From Chryseobacterium sp. (GTDB lineage: Bacteria; Bacteroidota; Bacteroidia; Flavobacteriales; Weeksellaceae), in the NCBI RefSeq assembly GCF_019236175.1, contig NZ_JAFAJM010000005.1, forward strand, positions 1 to 64,000: a stretch of DNA of 64,000 nt. The letters run 5' to 3'. Positions 44,224-53,059 of this stretch are shown piece by piece. Within the stretch, counting starts at the first letter, position 1, and the number at the start of each line of letters is the position of its first letter. The position numbers were made by a program, and so were the translations under genes. The notes below the pieces were generated by a model. The model saw only the letters and a list, made by a program, of their open reading frames with translations, was not told the DNA's origin and made no database searches.

Positions 44224-45333
44224 TTATCTGAAGCCGCCGCTACCACCACCGGATCTCATGCCGCCTCCGCCGCCTCCTCCTCTGAAGCCTCCGCCGCCGG
44301 AATTAAAGCCGCCGCCGCTTCTGAAGCCTCCACCGGAATCCATAGATCTGAATCCTCCGTTGTTATATCTAGGCTGAGAATTGTATTGTGGCGGCATAGA
44401 ATTACGGAATCCACCCTGGTTTCCTTGTCTGAAACCTCCGGAATTAGAATCCCCTCTAAATCCACCGGAATTCCCTTGTCTGAATCCGCCAGAGTTCCCC
44501 TGTCTGAAGCCGCCTGAATTTCCTTGTCTGTAACCATTATTAGACCCGTCTCTGAAGCCGCCGGTATTGGTATTTCCATTATTTCTGAATCCCGAACCGG
44601 TATTCGCCATATTGGTTGTATTAGATCTGTAGATAGCACTTCCAATGGCAGGACTACCTACAAAACCTCCTGTAGCTCCACTTCTTCTGTAATTGACAGG
44701 TCGGTAGTAGCCACCCCCCCAATATCCTCCATAACCACCATAGCCCCAATAAGGGTTGCCATAGTATCCGCCCCAGAATGGATCATAGTAACCACCCCAG
44801 TAAGGACTTCCCCAGCCGAAAGAGCCTCCCCAGCCCCATCCGAAAGATCCGCCCCAACCCCAGGACAATCCCATATTCCAGCCCCATCCACGGTTCCAGC
44901 CCCAATATGGGCTATATCCTCCATACCATCCTCCCGGATAACCGTATCCGTATCCCCAGGAATTATTATAATAGTTGGTTTGAGAACCTGCAAAGGCACC
45001 CCAGTCAGAATCTGTAGCATTGGTACCCCAATTAGGATTTGTACCGCTCCAGTCGTTATATTTATTTTGTTGGTCTCTTGAATTTTCCTGTGCATTTTGG
45101 ATCACATTAGAATCCTGATAGTAGTCGTAATATTCGCCTACTCTGTTTCCGCTACCATTAATGATCACTCCTTCTGGTAGCGTATCCTTATTAGGGTCAT
45201 AATAAACCCCGTCGGTCTCGCTATACCCTCCCATCTGAGCACCACAAGACACAAGCAGTAATCCACCCGAAATTGCTAAAATTCCTTTAGATCTTAGCAA
45301 ACCAAGCAAATTTTTATGTATATTTCTTTTCAT
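44224..45333 (-). CDS. Gly/Tyr/Trp-rich repeat lipoprotein
   Basis: A 369-residue lipoprotein (ISGGLLLVSC, Cys30). The mature part has a polar start, then about 100 residues of Gly/Trp/Tyr low complexity (GWGWGGSFGWGWGGSFGWG, YWGGYYDPFWGGYYGNPYWG), then tandem copies of GGFRQGNS (about 265-300) and a Gly-rich tail ending GGSGGFR. Such sequences are flexible, sticky surface coats or scaffolds. It has no synthetase features, although it sits beside proS. It lies in front of the FadL-like gene and probably forms an operon with it. A GC-rich stretch differs from neighbours. Confidence 0.8.
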   Translation of the reverse strand: MKRNIHKNLLGLLRSKGILAISGGLLLVSCGAQMGGYSETDGVYYDPNKDTLPEGVIINGSGNRVGEYYDYYQDSNVIQNAQENSRDQQNKYNDWSGTNPNWGTNATDSDWGAFAGSQTNYYNNSWGYGYGYPGGWYGGYSPYWGWNRGWGWNMGLSWGWGGSFGWGWGGSFGWGSPYWGGYYDPFWGGYYGNPYWGYGGYGGYWGGGYYRPVNYRRSGATGGFVGSPAIGSAIYRSNTTNMANTGSGFRNNGNTNTGGFRDGSNNGYRQGNSGGFRQGNSGGFRQGNSGGFRGDSNSGGFRQGNQGGFRNSMPPQYNSQPRYNNGGFRSMDSGGGFRSGGGFNSGGGGFRGGGGGGGMRSGGGSGGFR

Positions 45334-45360
45334 GATAACGTAAAAATTTTTAAATTAAAT

Positions 45361-45368
45361 TATATTTG
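45361..45368 (+). promoter_or_regulatory. Possible -7 box upstream of proS
   Basis: TATATTTG matches TAnnTTTG about 110 bases before the proS ATG. No convincing -33 element is seen. It may instead be chance in an AT-rich gap. Confidence 0.4.
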
Positions 45369-45476
45369 CAATCTGTACCAAAAATGTACCAAATACTGAT
45401 TAAAAAATCTATCAAAAATAGATTTTTATTTTTAGATAACAATAATGTGCAAAAGTTAAAAAAATTTTAAAAGATA

Positions 45477-46952
45477 ATGGCAAAATTAACCTCAAGAAGC
45501 GAAGATTACAGCAAATGGTATAACGAGCTGGTTGTAAAAGCTGATTTGGCTGAAAACTCAGGAGTTCGCGGATGTATGGTAATCAAACCGTACGGCTATG
45601 CAATCTGGGAAAAAATGCGTGATGAAATGGATAAAAAATTCAAAGAAACAGGTCACGTGAATGCATACTTCCCGCTTTTTGTGCCCAAGAGCTTATTTGA
45701 GGCTGAGGAAAAAAATGCAGAAGGTTTTGCAAAAGAATGTGCTGTAGTGACTCACTACAGATTAAAAACTGACCCAAATAATCCTTCTAAACTGATTGTA
45801 GATCCGGATGCAAAGCTGGAAGAGGAACTTATTGTTCGTCCTACATCTGAAGCAATTATCTGGAATACATATAAAAACTGGATTCAGTCTTACAGAGATT
45901 TACCTATACTTATCAACCAGTGGGCGAATGTCGTGCGTTGGGAAATGAGAACCCGTCTATTTCTTAGAACTGCGGAATTCTTGTGGCAGGAAGGGCATAC
46001 GGCTCACGCTACAAAAGATGAAGCTGTAGAAGAGGCAGAAAAAATGAACAAAGTATATGCGGATTTTGCTGAAAACTTTATGGCTATTCCTGTTATTCAG
46101 GGATTAAAAACACCTTCTGAAAGATTTGCAGGTGCAGATGAGACTTATTGTATCGAAGCATTAATGCAGGACGGTAAAGCACTTCAGGCAGGAACTTCTC
46201 ACTTCTTAGGTCAGAATTTCGCAAAAGCGTTTGATGTAAAATTCACGAACAAAGAAGGAAAAATCGAACATGCATGGGCAACATCATGGGGAACATCAAC
46301 ACGTCTGATGGGTGCTTTGATTATGACTCACTCTGACGACTTCGGTTTGGTATTACCTCCAACACTGGCACCTATTCAGGTAGTAATTGTGCCTATTTTT
46401 AAAGGTGAAGAACAATTGGCTCAGATCAGTGAGGTTGCTTTAGAAATTCAGGCTAAATTAAGAGCCAAAGGCATCTCTGTTAAATTCGATAACGATACCC
46501 AGAACAAGCCGGGCTGGAAATTTGCGGAATATGAATTGAAAGGTGTTCCGGTAAGAATTGCAATGGGACCAAGAGATCTTGAAAACAATTCTGTAGAAAT
46601 TGCAAGAAGAGATAATCTGACAAAAGAAGTTCGTTCTATTGAAGGGTTGGATTCATATATTGAAGAATTATTGAAAACCATTCAGCAGGATATTTTCAAC
46701 AAAGCTTTCAACTTCAGAAAGGATAATATCACAAAAGTGGATACCTATGAAGAGTTTAAGAAAGTTTTAGAGGAGAAAGGAGGATTTATTTATGCTCACT
46801 GGGATGGTACTGCTGAAGAGGAAGAGCAGATCAAGGATGAAACTAAAGCGACGATCAGATGTATTCCTTTGGATGATGATGTGGAAGAAGGAGTTTCATT
46901 GATCTCCGGAAAGCCTTCTCAGAGACGTGTATTATTCGCAAAAGCGTACTAA
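45477..46952 (+). CDS. proS: Prolyl-tRNA synthetase, archaeal/eukaryotic type
   Basis: A 491-residue class II synthetase without the bacterial editing insertion. Motif 2-region [20 protein letters not shown] and [20 protein letters not shown], the motif 3 region [21 protein letters not shown], the anticodon-binding part after about 300 ([15 protein letters not shown]), and the type 3 C-terminal end ([13 protein letters not shown]) identify ProS type 3. It charges tRNA-Pro. It stands alone, divergent from the lipoprotein operon. Confidence 0.96.
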   Translation: MAKLTSRSEDYSKWYNELVVKADLAENSGVRGCMVIKPYGYAIWEKMRDEMDKKFKETGHVNAYFPLFVPKSLFEAEEKNAEGFAKECAVVTHYRLKTDPNNPSKLIVDPDAKLEEELIVRPTSEAIIWNTYKNWIQSYRDLPILINQWANVVRWEMRTRLFLRTAEFLWQEGHTAHATKDEAVEEAEKMNKVYADFAENFMAIPVIQGLKTPSERFAGADETYCIEALMQDGKALQAGTSHFLGQNFAKAFDVKFTNKEGKIEHAWATSWGTSTRLMGALIMTHSDDFGLVLPPTLAPIQVVIVPIFKGEEQLAQISEVALEIQAKLRAKGISVKFDNDTQNKPGWKFAEYELKGVPVRIAMGPRDLENNSVEIARRDNLTKEVRSIEGLDSYIEELLKTIQQDIFNKAFNFRKDNITKVDTYEEFKKVLEEKGGFIYAHWDGTAEEEEQIKDETKATIRCIPLDDDVEEGVSLISGKPSQRRVLFAKAY

Positions 46953-47072
46953 TAATTTTGATAATTTTTAAATTTTTCGTTCTCTTTTCAAGAAATATTC
47001 AAAAAAAAGTGACATTTTGGACGGATTTTTGTTTAAATTTATCACAACATTAATCCAAAAAAATTTATTATT

Positions 47073-48404
47073 ATGTCTTTAAATGTCATTGATTTAATTA
47101 AAGGACAATTAGGTCCCGCTTTAGTATCACAGGCTGCATCACAGTTTGGAGAAAGCGAATCTGGTATTTCTAAAGCCATTGGCGGCTTATTACCTGCAGT
47201 AGTGGGAGGGCTGGCCAATCATGCAGATAACCCTGGTGTGGTAGACGCTATAACGAAAGCTTCTTCAAGTGGAATTTTAGGAAACTTACTGGGAGGTTCA
47301 TCCAGCAATCCTATTATTTCCAACTTATTATCTTCTCTTTTTGGAGATAAGGTGAGTGGACTTGTCAATTCCATTGCCAGTTTTTCAGGAGTCAGCAATA
47401 ATACTGCAGGTTCTTTATTAAATCTGGTAACCGGAGCTACGGTAGGTACTGTTGGAAAATATGCAGCAGATAACAATCTAGGAGCTTCAGGAATTTCCAG
47501 TTTATTGAATGATCAGAAAGGCATTGTTTCTTCTTTACTGCCGGCAGGTCTTTCTTTGGCTTCTTTTGGTTTAGGAGCTGAAAACTGGTTTGGGCAGGCT
47601 AAAGAAACAGTTTCTTCGGTAACTTCTACAGCGAAGGATAATATTGCGGAAGGAGTGGCTACAGCCAGAGAAAATGTTAATGAAGGAGCAAGAGAGATAA
47701 GAGAACAATTTAATAATAACAACAATAATAATCAAGGCGGAGGCTCAATCTGGAAATGGTTGCTTCCGCTTTTATTATTAGTAGCAGCCGCTTATTTCTT
47801 AATGAAACAATGTAAGAAAAAAGAGACGACGACGACTACAACAACAATGTCTGATTCTGCCAATACAGGCGCCACTAAAGATACAGCCACTGTTTCAGGA
47901 ACAGCAACCCCTGCTGCGACAACCACTAAGACTGATGAAAATATTGACCTTAACGGAGTTATGCTAAAAGGCTACAAAGGCGGTATGGAAGATCAGATGA
48001 TTTCTTTCCTTAAATCGGGCGGTTATAAAAATGCTGCTGACGATTCAGCATTGAAAGAAAAATGGTATGACTTTGACCATGTTAATTTTAAAATGGGAAG
48101 TTCTACTGAATTAGAAGCTGGTTCACAAGGCCAGATGGACAACCTTGTAGCGATCTTAAAAGCTTTCCCTGATGCTAAAATCAAAATCGGTGGCTACACA
48201 GATAAAACAGGTAATGAAGCTTCTAACATAAAGCTATCTCAGGCAAGAGCAGATTATATTAAAGCTGCTTTAGGTAAAGCAGGAGTAGGTGCTCAGGTAC
48301 TTGGAGCGGAAGGTTACGGAAGTAAATTCGCTAAAGTAGATGCAAAAGCTTCAGATGCAGAAAGAGCTGCAGACAGAAAAATGTCTGTAAGATTTTCAAA
48401 ATAA
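47073..48404 (+). CDS. DUF937 protein fused to an OmpA peptidoglycan-binding domain
   Basis: A 443-residue protein without a signal peptide. Residues about 1-190 form a Gly/Ser/Leu-rich helical domain, DUF937/YidB-like, in repeats (LVSQAASQFGESESGISKAI; GVVDAITKASSSGILGNLL). A poly-Asn/Gly linker leads to one membrane helix (WLLPLLLLVAAAYFLMKQ, 230-247), a Thr-rich linker and an OmpA domain (from about 330; YTDKTGNEASNIKLSQARAD, with EGYGSKFAK). The layout puts DUF937 in the cytoplasm and OmpA on peptidoglycan. Function is unknown. A terminator follows. Confidence 0.85.
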   Translation: MSLNVIDLIKGQLGPALVSQAASQFGESESGISKAIGGLLPAVVGGLANHADNPGVVDAITKASSSGILGNLLGGSSSNPIISNLLSSLFGDKVSGLVNSIASFSGVSNNTAGSLLNLVTGATVGTVGKYAADNNLGASGISSLLNDQKGIVSSLLPAGLSLASFGLGAENWFGQAKETVSSVTSTAKDNIAEGVATARENVNEGAREIREQFNNNNNNNQGGGSIWKWLLPLLLLVAAAYFLMKQCKKKETTTTTTTMSDSANTGATKDTATVSGTATPAATTTKTDENIDLNGVMLKGYKGGMEDQMISFLKSGGYKNAADDSALKEKWYDFDHVNFKMGSSTELEAGSQGQMDNLVAILKAFPDAKIKIGGYTDKTGNEASNIKLSQARADYIKAALGKAGVGAQVLGAEGYGSKFAKVDAKASDAERAADRKMSVRFSK

Positions 48405-48428
48405 ATCTTTAGACTTAATAAAAATTAG

Positions 48429-48458
48429 ATCCCGAAAAACACTTTTCGGGATTTTTTT
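48429..48458 (+). terminator. Terminator of the DUF937-OmpA gene
   Basis: ATCCCGAAAA pairs with TTTTCGGGAT around ACAC, followed by a T run. Confidence 0.92.
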
Positions 48459-48491
48459 ATGTCTTAATTTTTCTGTTTACATTTATTTAAT

Positions 48492-48515
48492 TAAATTTGT
48501 TAGTCATTTCTAACA
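48492..48515 (+). promoter_or_regulatory. mntH promoter box with overlapping palindrome
   Basis: TAAATTTG at 48492-48499 is a -7 box. Overlapping it, TGTTAG-TCATTT-CTAACA at 48498-48515 is a palindrome with perfect 6-base arms, covering the likely transcription start just before the ATG at 48519. Its place fits a metal-dependent repressor (MntR/DtxR or Fur family) controlling the transporter; the regulator itself is not in the window. Confidence 0.55.
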
Positions 48516-48518
48516 TTT

Positions 48519-49856
48519 ATGAATTTCAATTTAAAAAGCGCCTGGCGAAAAGATAAAACATCTCATTCTTTATCAGAGGTTTATTCTTCTGTTAAAGTTC
48601 CTAAAAAAGGATCATTCTGGAGAAAATATCTTGCATTTACAGGGCCCGGATTAATGATCGCCGTGGGCTATATGGATCCGGGAAACTGGGCAACAGATAT
48701 TGCCGGCGGTGCACAATTCGGATATACCCTTCTGTCAGTCATTCTTATTTCCAATATTTTCGCAATGGTTTTACAACATTTATCGGTAAAACTGGGCGTA
48801 GTCGCGGAAAGAGATCTGGCTCAGGCCTGTAGAGACCATTTTAGCCCCACAACCAATTTTATTCTCTGGGTATTTTGTGAAATAGCAATTGCCGCCTGTG
48901 ATCTTGCTGAAGTGATAGGCTCTGCCATCGCCTTAAATCTATTATTCCATATTCCATTAACCTGGGGAATTGTGATTACGACAGTGGATGTTTTGGTTAT
49001 TTTACTCCTTCAGGCCAAAGGTTTCCGATGGATAGAAAGTATTGTGGGCGGACTTATTTTTATTATTCTGGCGTGTTTTGCTTATGAAATCGTTATTTCA
49101 AAACCAGCTTTCTATGAAATTCTTGGCGGATTAGTCCCGCAAAAGGAAGTTATTCAGAATCCTGCTATGCTTTATATTGCAATCGGAATTCTGGGAGCCA
49201 CTGTAATGCCTCATAATTTATATTTACACAGCAGTATTGTTCAGACCAGAGACTACACCCGTGACACGGAAGGAAAAAAGGAAGCCATTAAATTTGCAAC
49301 GTTAGACAGTACCGTTTCTTTAATGCTGGCCTTTTTTATCAACGGGGCCATCCTTATACTGGCTGCAGCTACCTTTCATACAACAGGAAATGAACATGTT
49401 GCAGACATCCATGACGCTTATAAAATGCTGACCCCTATTCTGGGAGCTTCCATGGCTAGTATTGCATTTGCGATTGCTCTGCTTGCATCCGGACAAAACT
49501 CCACCCTTACCGGAACACTGGCCGGACAGATTGTAATGGAAGGTTTTTTAAATATCAAACTAAAACCCTGGCTGCGAAGACTGATCACAAGGCTGATTGC
49601 CGTTATTCCTGCATTAATTGTCGCTATCCTTTACGGAGAACAGGGAACCACCGAATTACTGGTATTAAGTCAGGTCATTCTTTCTATGCAGCTTAGTTTT
49701 GCGGTAGTCCCGTTGGTTATGTTTACCAATGATAAAGCTAAAATGGGAGAATTTGTCAACAAACCTATTATGAAAATCTGTGTTTGGGCTATTTCTGTTA
49801 TTATTATCATTTTAAACCTGTATTTGTTATACCAGACATTTACAGGAGAACAGTAA
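48519..49856 (+). CDS. mntH: Nramp-family Mn2+/Fe2+ transporter
   Basis: A 445-residue protein with 11 likely membrane helices. Signature elements are MIAVGYMDPGNWATDIAGGA (DPGN motif in helix 1, with the metal-binding Asp and Asn) and ATVMPHNLYLHSSIVQTR (MPH motif in helix 6). It imports Mn2+ or Fe2+ with protons across the inner membrane. The N-terminal 30 residues are cytoplasmic. A promoter box and a palindrome lie directly before the start. It appears to be alone in its transcript. Confidence 0.93.
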   Translation: MNFNLKSAWRKDKTSHSLSEVYSSVKVPKKGSFWRKYLAFTGPGLMIAVGYMDPGNWATDIAGGAQFGYTLLSVILISNIFAMVLQHLSVKLGVVAERDLAQACRDHFSPTTNFILWVFCEIAIAACDLAEVIGSAIALNLLFHIPLTWGIVITTVDVLVILLLQAKGFRWIESIVGGLIFIILACFAYEIVISKPAFYEILGGLVPQKEVIQNPAMLYIAIGILGATVMPHNLYLHSSIVQTRDYTRDTEGKKEAIKFATLDSTVSLMLAFFINGAILILAAATFHTTGNEHVADIHDAYKMLTPILGASMASIAFAIALLASGQNSTLTGTLAGQIVMEGFLNIKLKPWLRRLITRLIAVIPALIVAILYGEQGTTELLVLSQVILSMQLSFAVVPLVMFTNDKAKMGEFVNKPIMKICVWAISVIIIILNLYLLYQTFTGEQ

Positions 49857-50154
49857 TAGTATCCGGGATAATGGGCTGCAGGTGTCATTTTTTCAGATAT
49901 ACGGGGAGCTGAAGCTACTGGTTTATCATTTCATGCTTAATGATCTGATCTCTAAAATCGCATTACGTACCCCTTAAAAAACACAGCTGATTGACCTGCT
50001 TTTCATTTCATATCTTCATTGGAATAGTTCCACAACATCATTATTGACAAATCATCATCTGTGGCATTTTCATGAATGCCATTTTCTGCCTTAATGTCCT
50101 GATTTTTTATTTGGCAGAGTCTTTGTCAAACAATCAGTAAATAAATATTGAATT
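49857..50154. other. Intergenic region upstream of grpE
   Basis: About 300 bases without a credible gene. It holds the grpE promoter. No CIRCE element (TTAGCACTC-N9-GAGTGCTAA) is present and no clear TAnnTTTG box is seen near the start; the imperfect repeat TTTGGCAGAGTCTTTG at 50110-50125 is the only notable pattern. Confidence 0.6.
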
Positions 50155-50691
50155 ATGGAAAACCAGGATATTAACGAAGAAAGCATCAATAATCAAGGTG
50201 AAAACAACATTCAGAACGAAGCCGTATCTGAGGACAATGTGACAGCTACTCCTTCTGCTGAAGAACTTTTGGCAGAAGAAAAAGACCGTTACATCAGATT
50301 ATATGCTGAGTTTGAAAACTATAAAAAAAGAACGTCTAAGGAGAAGATGGAATTCTTCCAGTATGCGAACCAGGAAATGATGGTTTCTATGCTTGGCGTT
50401 TTAGATGATTTCGAAAGAGCATTAAAAGAAATCGCTAAAAATGGGAATTCTGCAGACCTTCAGGGGGTAGAACTGATCTATCAGAAATTCAAAAATAAAC
50501 TTACTGAGAAAGGATTAAAAGCGATGGAAGTAAAAGCAGGCGACAACTTTGATGTAGACTTCCATGAAGCGATTACTCAAATTCCTGCTCCCTCAGCAGA
50601 TTTAAAAGGAAAAATCGTAGATGTTATTGAAACTGGCTATACTTTAAGCGATAAGGTAATCCGTTTTGCAAAAGTAGTAACAGGAAACTAA
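50155..50691 (+). CDS. grpE: Nucleotide exchange factor GrpE
   Basis: A 178-residue protein. An acidic, Asn-rich N-terminus is followed by the long helix region (LLAEEKDRYIRLYAEFENYKKRTSKEKMEF, about 39-68) and the C-terminal beta domain with FDVDFHEAITQIPAP and IRFAKVVTGN. GrpE releases ADP from DnaK. Together with dnaJ it forms a chaperone operon with about 110 bases between them. Confidence 0.95.
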   Translation: MENQDINEESINNQGENNIQNEAVSEDNVTATPSAEELLAEEKDRYIRLYAEFENYKKRTSKEKMEFFQYANQEMMVSMLGVLDDFERALKEIAKNGNSADLQGVELIYQKFKNKLTEKGLKAMEVKAGDNFDVDFHEAITQIPAPSADLKGKIVDVIETGYTLSDKVIRFAKVVTGN

Positions 50692-50700
50692 TATATAAAC

Positions 50701-50773
50701 GATAAATGATGAGTGATAATAGATAGGAAGCTATACTTTTATTACTGAATTTTAATATCTTTTATCATTTATC
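50701..50773. repeat. Inverted repeat between grpE and dnaJ
   Basis: GATAAATGAT at 50701-50710 and its exact complement ATCATTTATC at 50764-50773, 53 bases apart. The flanks (ATGATGAGTGATAAT; ATCAATCATCAATTAT) are imperfectly similar. Confidence 0.55.
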
Positions 50774-50800
50774 AATCATCAATTATAGATAGAGAAAGTC

Positions 50801-51919
50801 ATGTCAAAAAGAGATTATTACGAGGTTCTGGAGATCAGCAAATCTTCATCTGCCGACGAAATAAAAAAAGCATACCGAAAAATGGCCATCAAATTTCACC
50901 CTGATAAAAATCCGGGAGATAAAGAGGCAGAAGAGAAATTCAAAGAAGCAGCTGAGGCTTACGAAGTATTAAGCGACGATCAGAAAAGAGCCAGATACGA
51001 CCAGTTTGGTCACGCCGGAGTAGGCGGAAATGGTGGCTTTGGAGGCGGTGGCTTCGGAGGCGGAATGAATATGGAGGATATCTTCAGTCAGTTTGGAGAT
51101 ATTTTCGGAGGAGGTTTCGGAGGCTTCGGCGGCGGTGGCGGTGGACGCCAGCAGGTGAAAGGTTCTAATTTAAGAATCAGAATCAAACTGAACCTTGAAG
51201 AAATGGTAAATGGTACCCAAAAAACCATTAAAGTAAAAAAAATGAAAGTAGCGGAAGGAGCTACTTCAAAAACATGTCCTACCTGTAACGGATCCGGTGT
51301 TCAGGTAAAAGTCATGAATACTATGTTTGGTCAGATGCAGACACAAACGACCTGCGGTACTTGTCAGGGAATCGGAAAAGTAGCTGACAAAATCCCTGCT
51401 GGAGCTAATGCACAGGGACTTGTGAAGGATGAAGAGGAAATTACGATAAATATCCCGGCAGGAGCAAGAGACGGGATCCAGCTTAATGTAAGAGGTAAAG
51501 GAAATGATGCTCCGTTTGGAGGAACTCCGGGAGACCTATTGGTTATCGTTGAAGAAGAGGTAGATCCGGTTATCAAAAGAGAGGGTGACAATCTTCATCA
51601 GGAGTTGTATGTTTCATTTGCAGAAGCTGCTCTCGGAACAAAAAGAGAAATCCCGACTGTCGGCGGGAAAGTGAAGATTACGGTAGATCCGGGAACTCAA
51701 TCCGGAAAGATCCTGAGATTGGCAGGAAAAGGTCTTCCAAGTATCGACAGCTACGGAAAAGGCGATATGTTTATCCATATTAATGTATGGACTCCGCAAA
51801 AGCTGTCCAAAGAACAGAAAGATTTCTTTGAAAAACAGATGGCCAGCGGGGAAATGGTTGCAGAACCATCCGGAAAGGAGAAAACTTTCTTTGATAAAGT
51901 AAAAGATTTATTCAATTAA
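50801..51919 (+). CDS. dnaJ: Chaperone DnaJ (reduced zinc finger)
   Basis: A 372-residue type-A-like J protein: J domain with HPD (KFHPDKNPG, about 31-39), a Gly/Phe-rich linker (about 76-122), then a zinc-binding part and two C-terminal substrate domains. Only two CxxCxGxG motifs are present (CPTCNGSG and CGTCQGIG, about 160-187), against four in E. coli. By spacing they correspond to motifs 2 and 3, which make zinc site II. It stimulates DnaK and delivers substrates. It is downstream of grpE in the same operon and is followed by a terminator. Confidence 0.95.
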   Translation: MSKRDYYEVLEISKSSSADEIKKAYRKMAIKFHPDKNPGDKEAEEKFKEAAEAYEVLSDDQKRARYDQFGHAGVGGNGGFGGGGFGGGMNMEDIFSQFGDIFGGGFGGFGGGGGGRQQVKGSNLRIRIKLNLEEMVNGTQKTIKVKKMKVAEGATSKTCPTCNGSGVQVKVMNTMFGQMQTQTTCGTCQGIGKVADKIPAGANAQGLVKDEEEITINIPAGARDGIQLNVRGKGNDAPFGGTPGDLLVIVEEEVDPVIKREGDNLHQELYVSFAEAALGTKREIPTVGGKVKITVDPGTQSGKILRLAGKGLPSIDSYGKGDMFIHINVWTPQKLSKEQKDFFEKQMASGEMVAEPSGKEKTFFDKVKDLFN

Positions 51920-51924
51920 TATAC

Positions 51925-51952
51925 AAAAGGATTCCTACGGGAATCCTTTTTT
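51925..51952 (+). terminator. Terminator of the grpE-dnaJ operon
   Basis: AAAAGGATTCC pairs with GGAATCCTTTT around a 4-base loop, followed by T. Confidence 0.88.
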
Positions 51953-51989
51953 CGTTGTTTAGTTAGCCACTATACTCATGATTAAAAAC

Positions 51990-52023
51990 AAAAATCCTGT
52001 ACTACAATCAGTACAGGATTTTT
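51990..52023. terminator. Second hairpin, terminator of the DUF808 gene
   Basis: AAATCCTGTACT pairs with AGTACAGGATTT around a 6-base loop, T-rich on both strands; it directly follows the minus-strand DUF808 gene. Confidence 0.88.
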
Positions 52024-52044
52024 CTCATTATTTAATCTAAAATT

Positions 52045-52926
52045 TTATTTTTTTACTACCCGTGAATATATTGTTTTCCCGATGGTGAAGACAGCCACTG
52101 CAGCTAATCCGCCTACAATTCCAAATGTAAATTCTTTAAGAATGGAAGGCCATGTTGGTAATAGCTCATGTAAATAATGAATATTGTGAGAAAATATACC
52201 GCCTGAAACTAAGATCAAGGCGATCGTTCCCACGATTCCAAGCAACTTAATAATGACAGGTAATGCTTTGACCAATAAATGTCCCAGTTTTGAAAAGAAA
52301 CCTTTATCATGACTTTTTTTAATCAATGAAAATCCTGCATCATCCATTCTTACAATAAGGGCAACGATTCCGTACACGCCTACCGTAGCCAGAAATGACA
52401 CAAAAGTAACCGTAATAATCTGAGTAAGAAGCGGATGCTCCTGCTGAATAACTGTTCCCAGAGCAATAATAACAATTTCAATAGAAAGAATGAAGTCTGT
52501 CCTGATGGCTGAGTTTATTTTTGCTTTCTCAGAAACTTCCGGATTTTCATCTTCTTTACTGTCTTCTGCCACTTCATGTCCTTTTTTGGAACGGTGAAAT
52601 AAGAATTCAATGATTTTTTCTACCCCTTCAAATGCAAGATATAAACCTCCCAGAATAAGAATCATTTCAATAGCCGGTTTGTACAACCAGTTCAGAAGAA
52701 ACGCTATAGGAAGAATGATCAGTTTATTGATAAAAGATCCTTTGGTAATTGCCCATAAAACGGGAAGTTCTCTTGAAGAAAGGAAGCCTGTAGCTTTTTC
52801 TGCATTTACAGCGAGATCATCTCCTAAAATACCTGCTGTTTTCTGGGTAGCAATTTTACTGGTTACTGCTACATCGTCCATCAATGCTGCAAGATCATCT
52901 AAAATTGCAAAAAAGCCCGATGCCAT
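52045..52926 (-). CDS. DUF808 (YedI-like) inner membrane protein
   Basis: A 293-residue protein whose N-terminal signature MASGFFAILDDLAALMDDVA followed by TSKIATQKTAGILGDDLAVN is diagnostic for DUF808/YedI. It has several membrane helices (FIDSI-like FILSIEIVIIALGTVI, LVKALPVIIKLLGIVGTIAL) and an acidic cytoplasmic loop (EVAEDSKEDENPEVSEK). Its function is unknown. It is transcribed alone on the minus strand between terminators. Confidence 0.9.
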   Translation of the reverse strand: MASGFFAILDDLAALMDDVAVTSKIATQKTAGILGDDLAVNAEKATGFLSSRELPVLWAITKGSFINKLIILPIAFLLNWLYKPAIEMILILGGLYLAFEGVEKIIEFLFHRSKKGHEVAEDSKEDENPEVSEKAKINSAIRTDFILSIEIVIIALGTVIQQEHPLLTQIITVTFVSFLATVGVYGIVALIVRMDDAGFSLIKKSHDKGFFSKLGHLLVKALPVIIKLLGIVGTIALILVSGGIFSHNIHYLHELLPTWPSILKEFTFGIVGGLAAVAVFTIGKTIYSRVVKK

Positions 52927-53047
52927 ATTTTAATGTTTTTTTAATCTTTGTTAAGTTCAGCAAAAATAAATATTTAATTCTATTTTTTACCTGTTTGCAA
53001 AATAATAATTTTAAAGCTTTGGAAATAAAAAAATCTGTTATTTTCAC

Positions 53048-53055
53048 TACATTTG
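53048..53055 (+). promoter_or_regulatory. -7 box of the esterase gene
   Basis: TACATTTG matches TAnnTTTG, five bases before the ATG at 53060. TTTG at 53018-53021 is a possible -33 element with a long spacer. Confidence 0.6.
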
Positions 53056-53059
53056 ATCT

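Noticed and set aside
44524..45081. A 185-codon open frame on the plus strand inside the Gly-rich lipoprotein gene
   Set aside because: It is the antisense of a low-complexity, GC-rich gene, and its Ser/Ile/Pro-rich product has no signal or domain; such repeats keep all frames open.
44224..45333. Reading the Gly-rich gene next to proS as a synthetase-related gene
   Set aside because: It has a lipobox and low-complexity repeats, and none of the class II synthetase motifs, which are all in the true proS gene beside it.
50041..50154. Search for a CIRCE operator before grpE
   Set aside because: No TTAGCACTC-N9-GAGTGCTAA is present, so HrcA control cannot be claimed.
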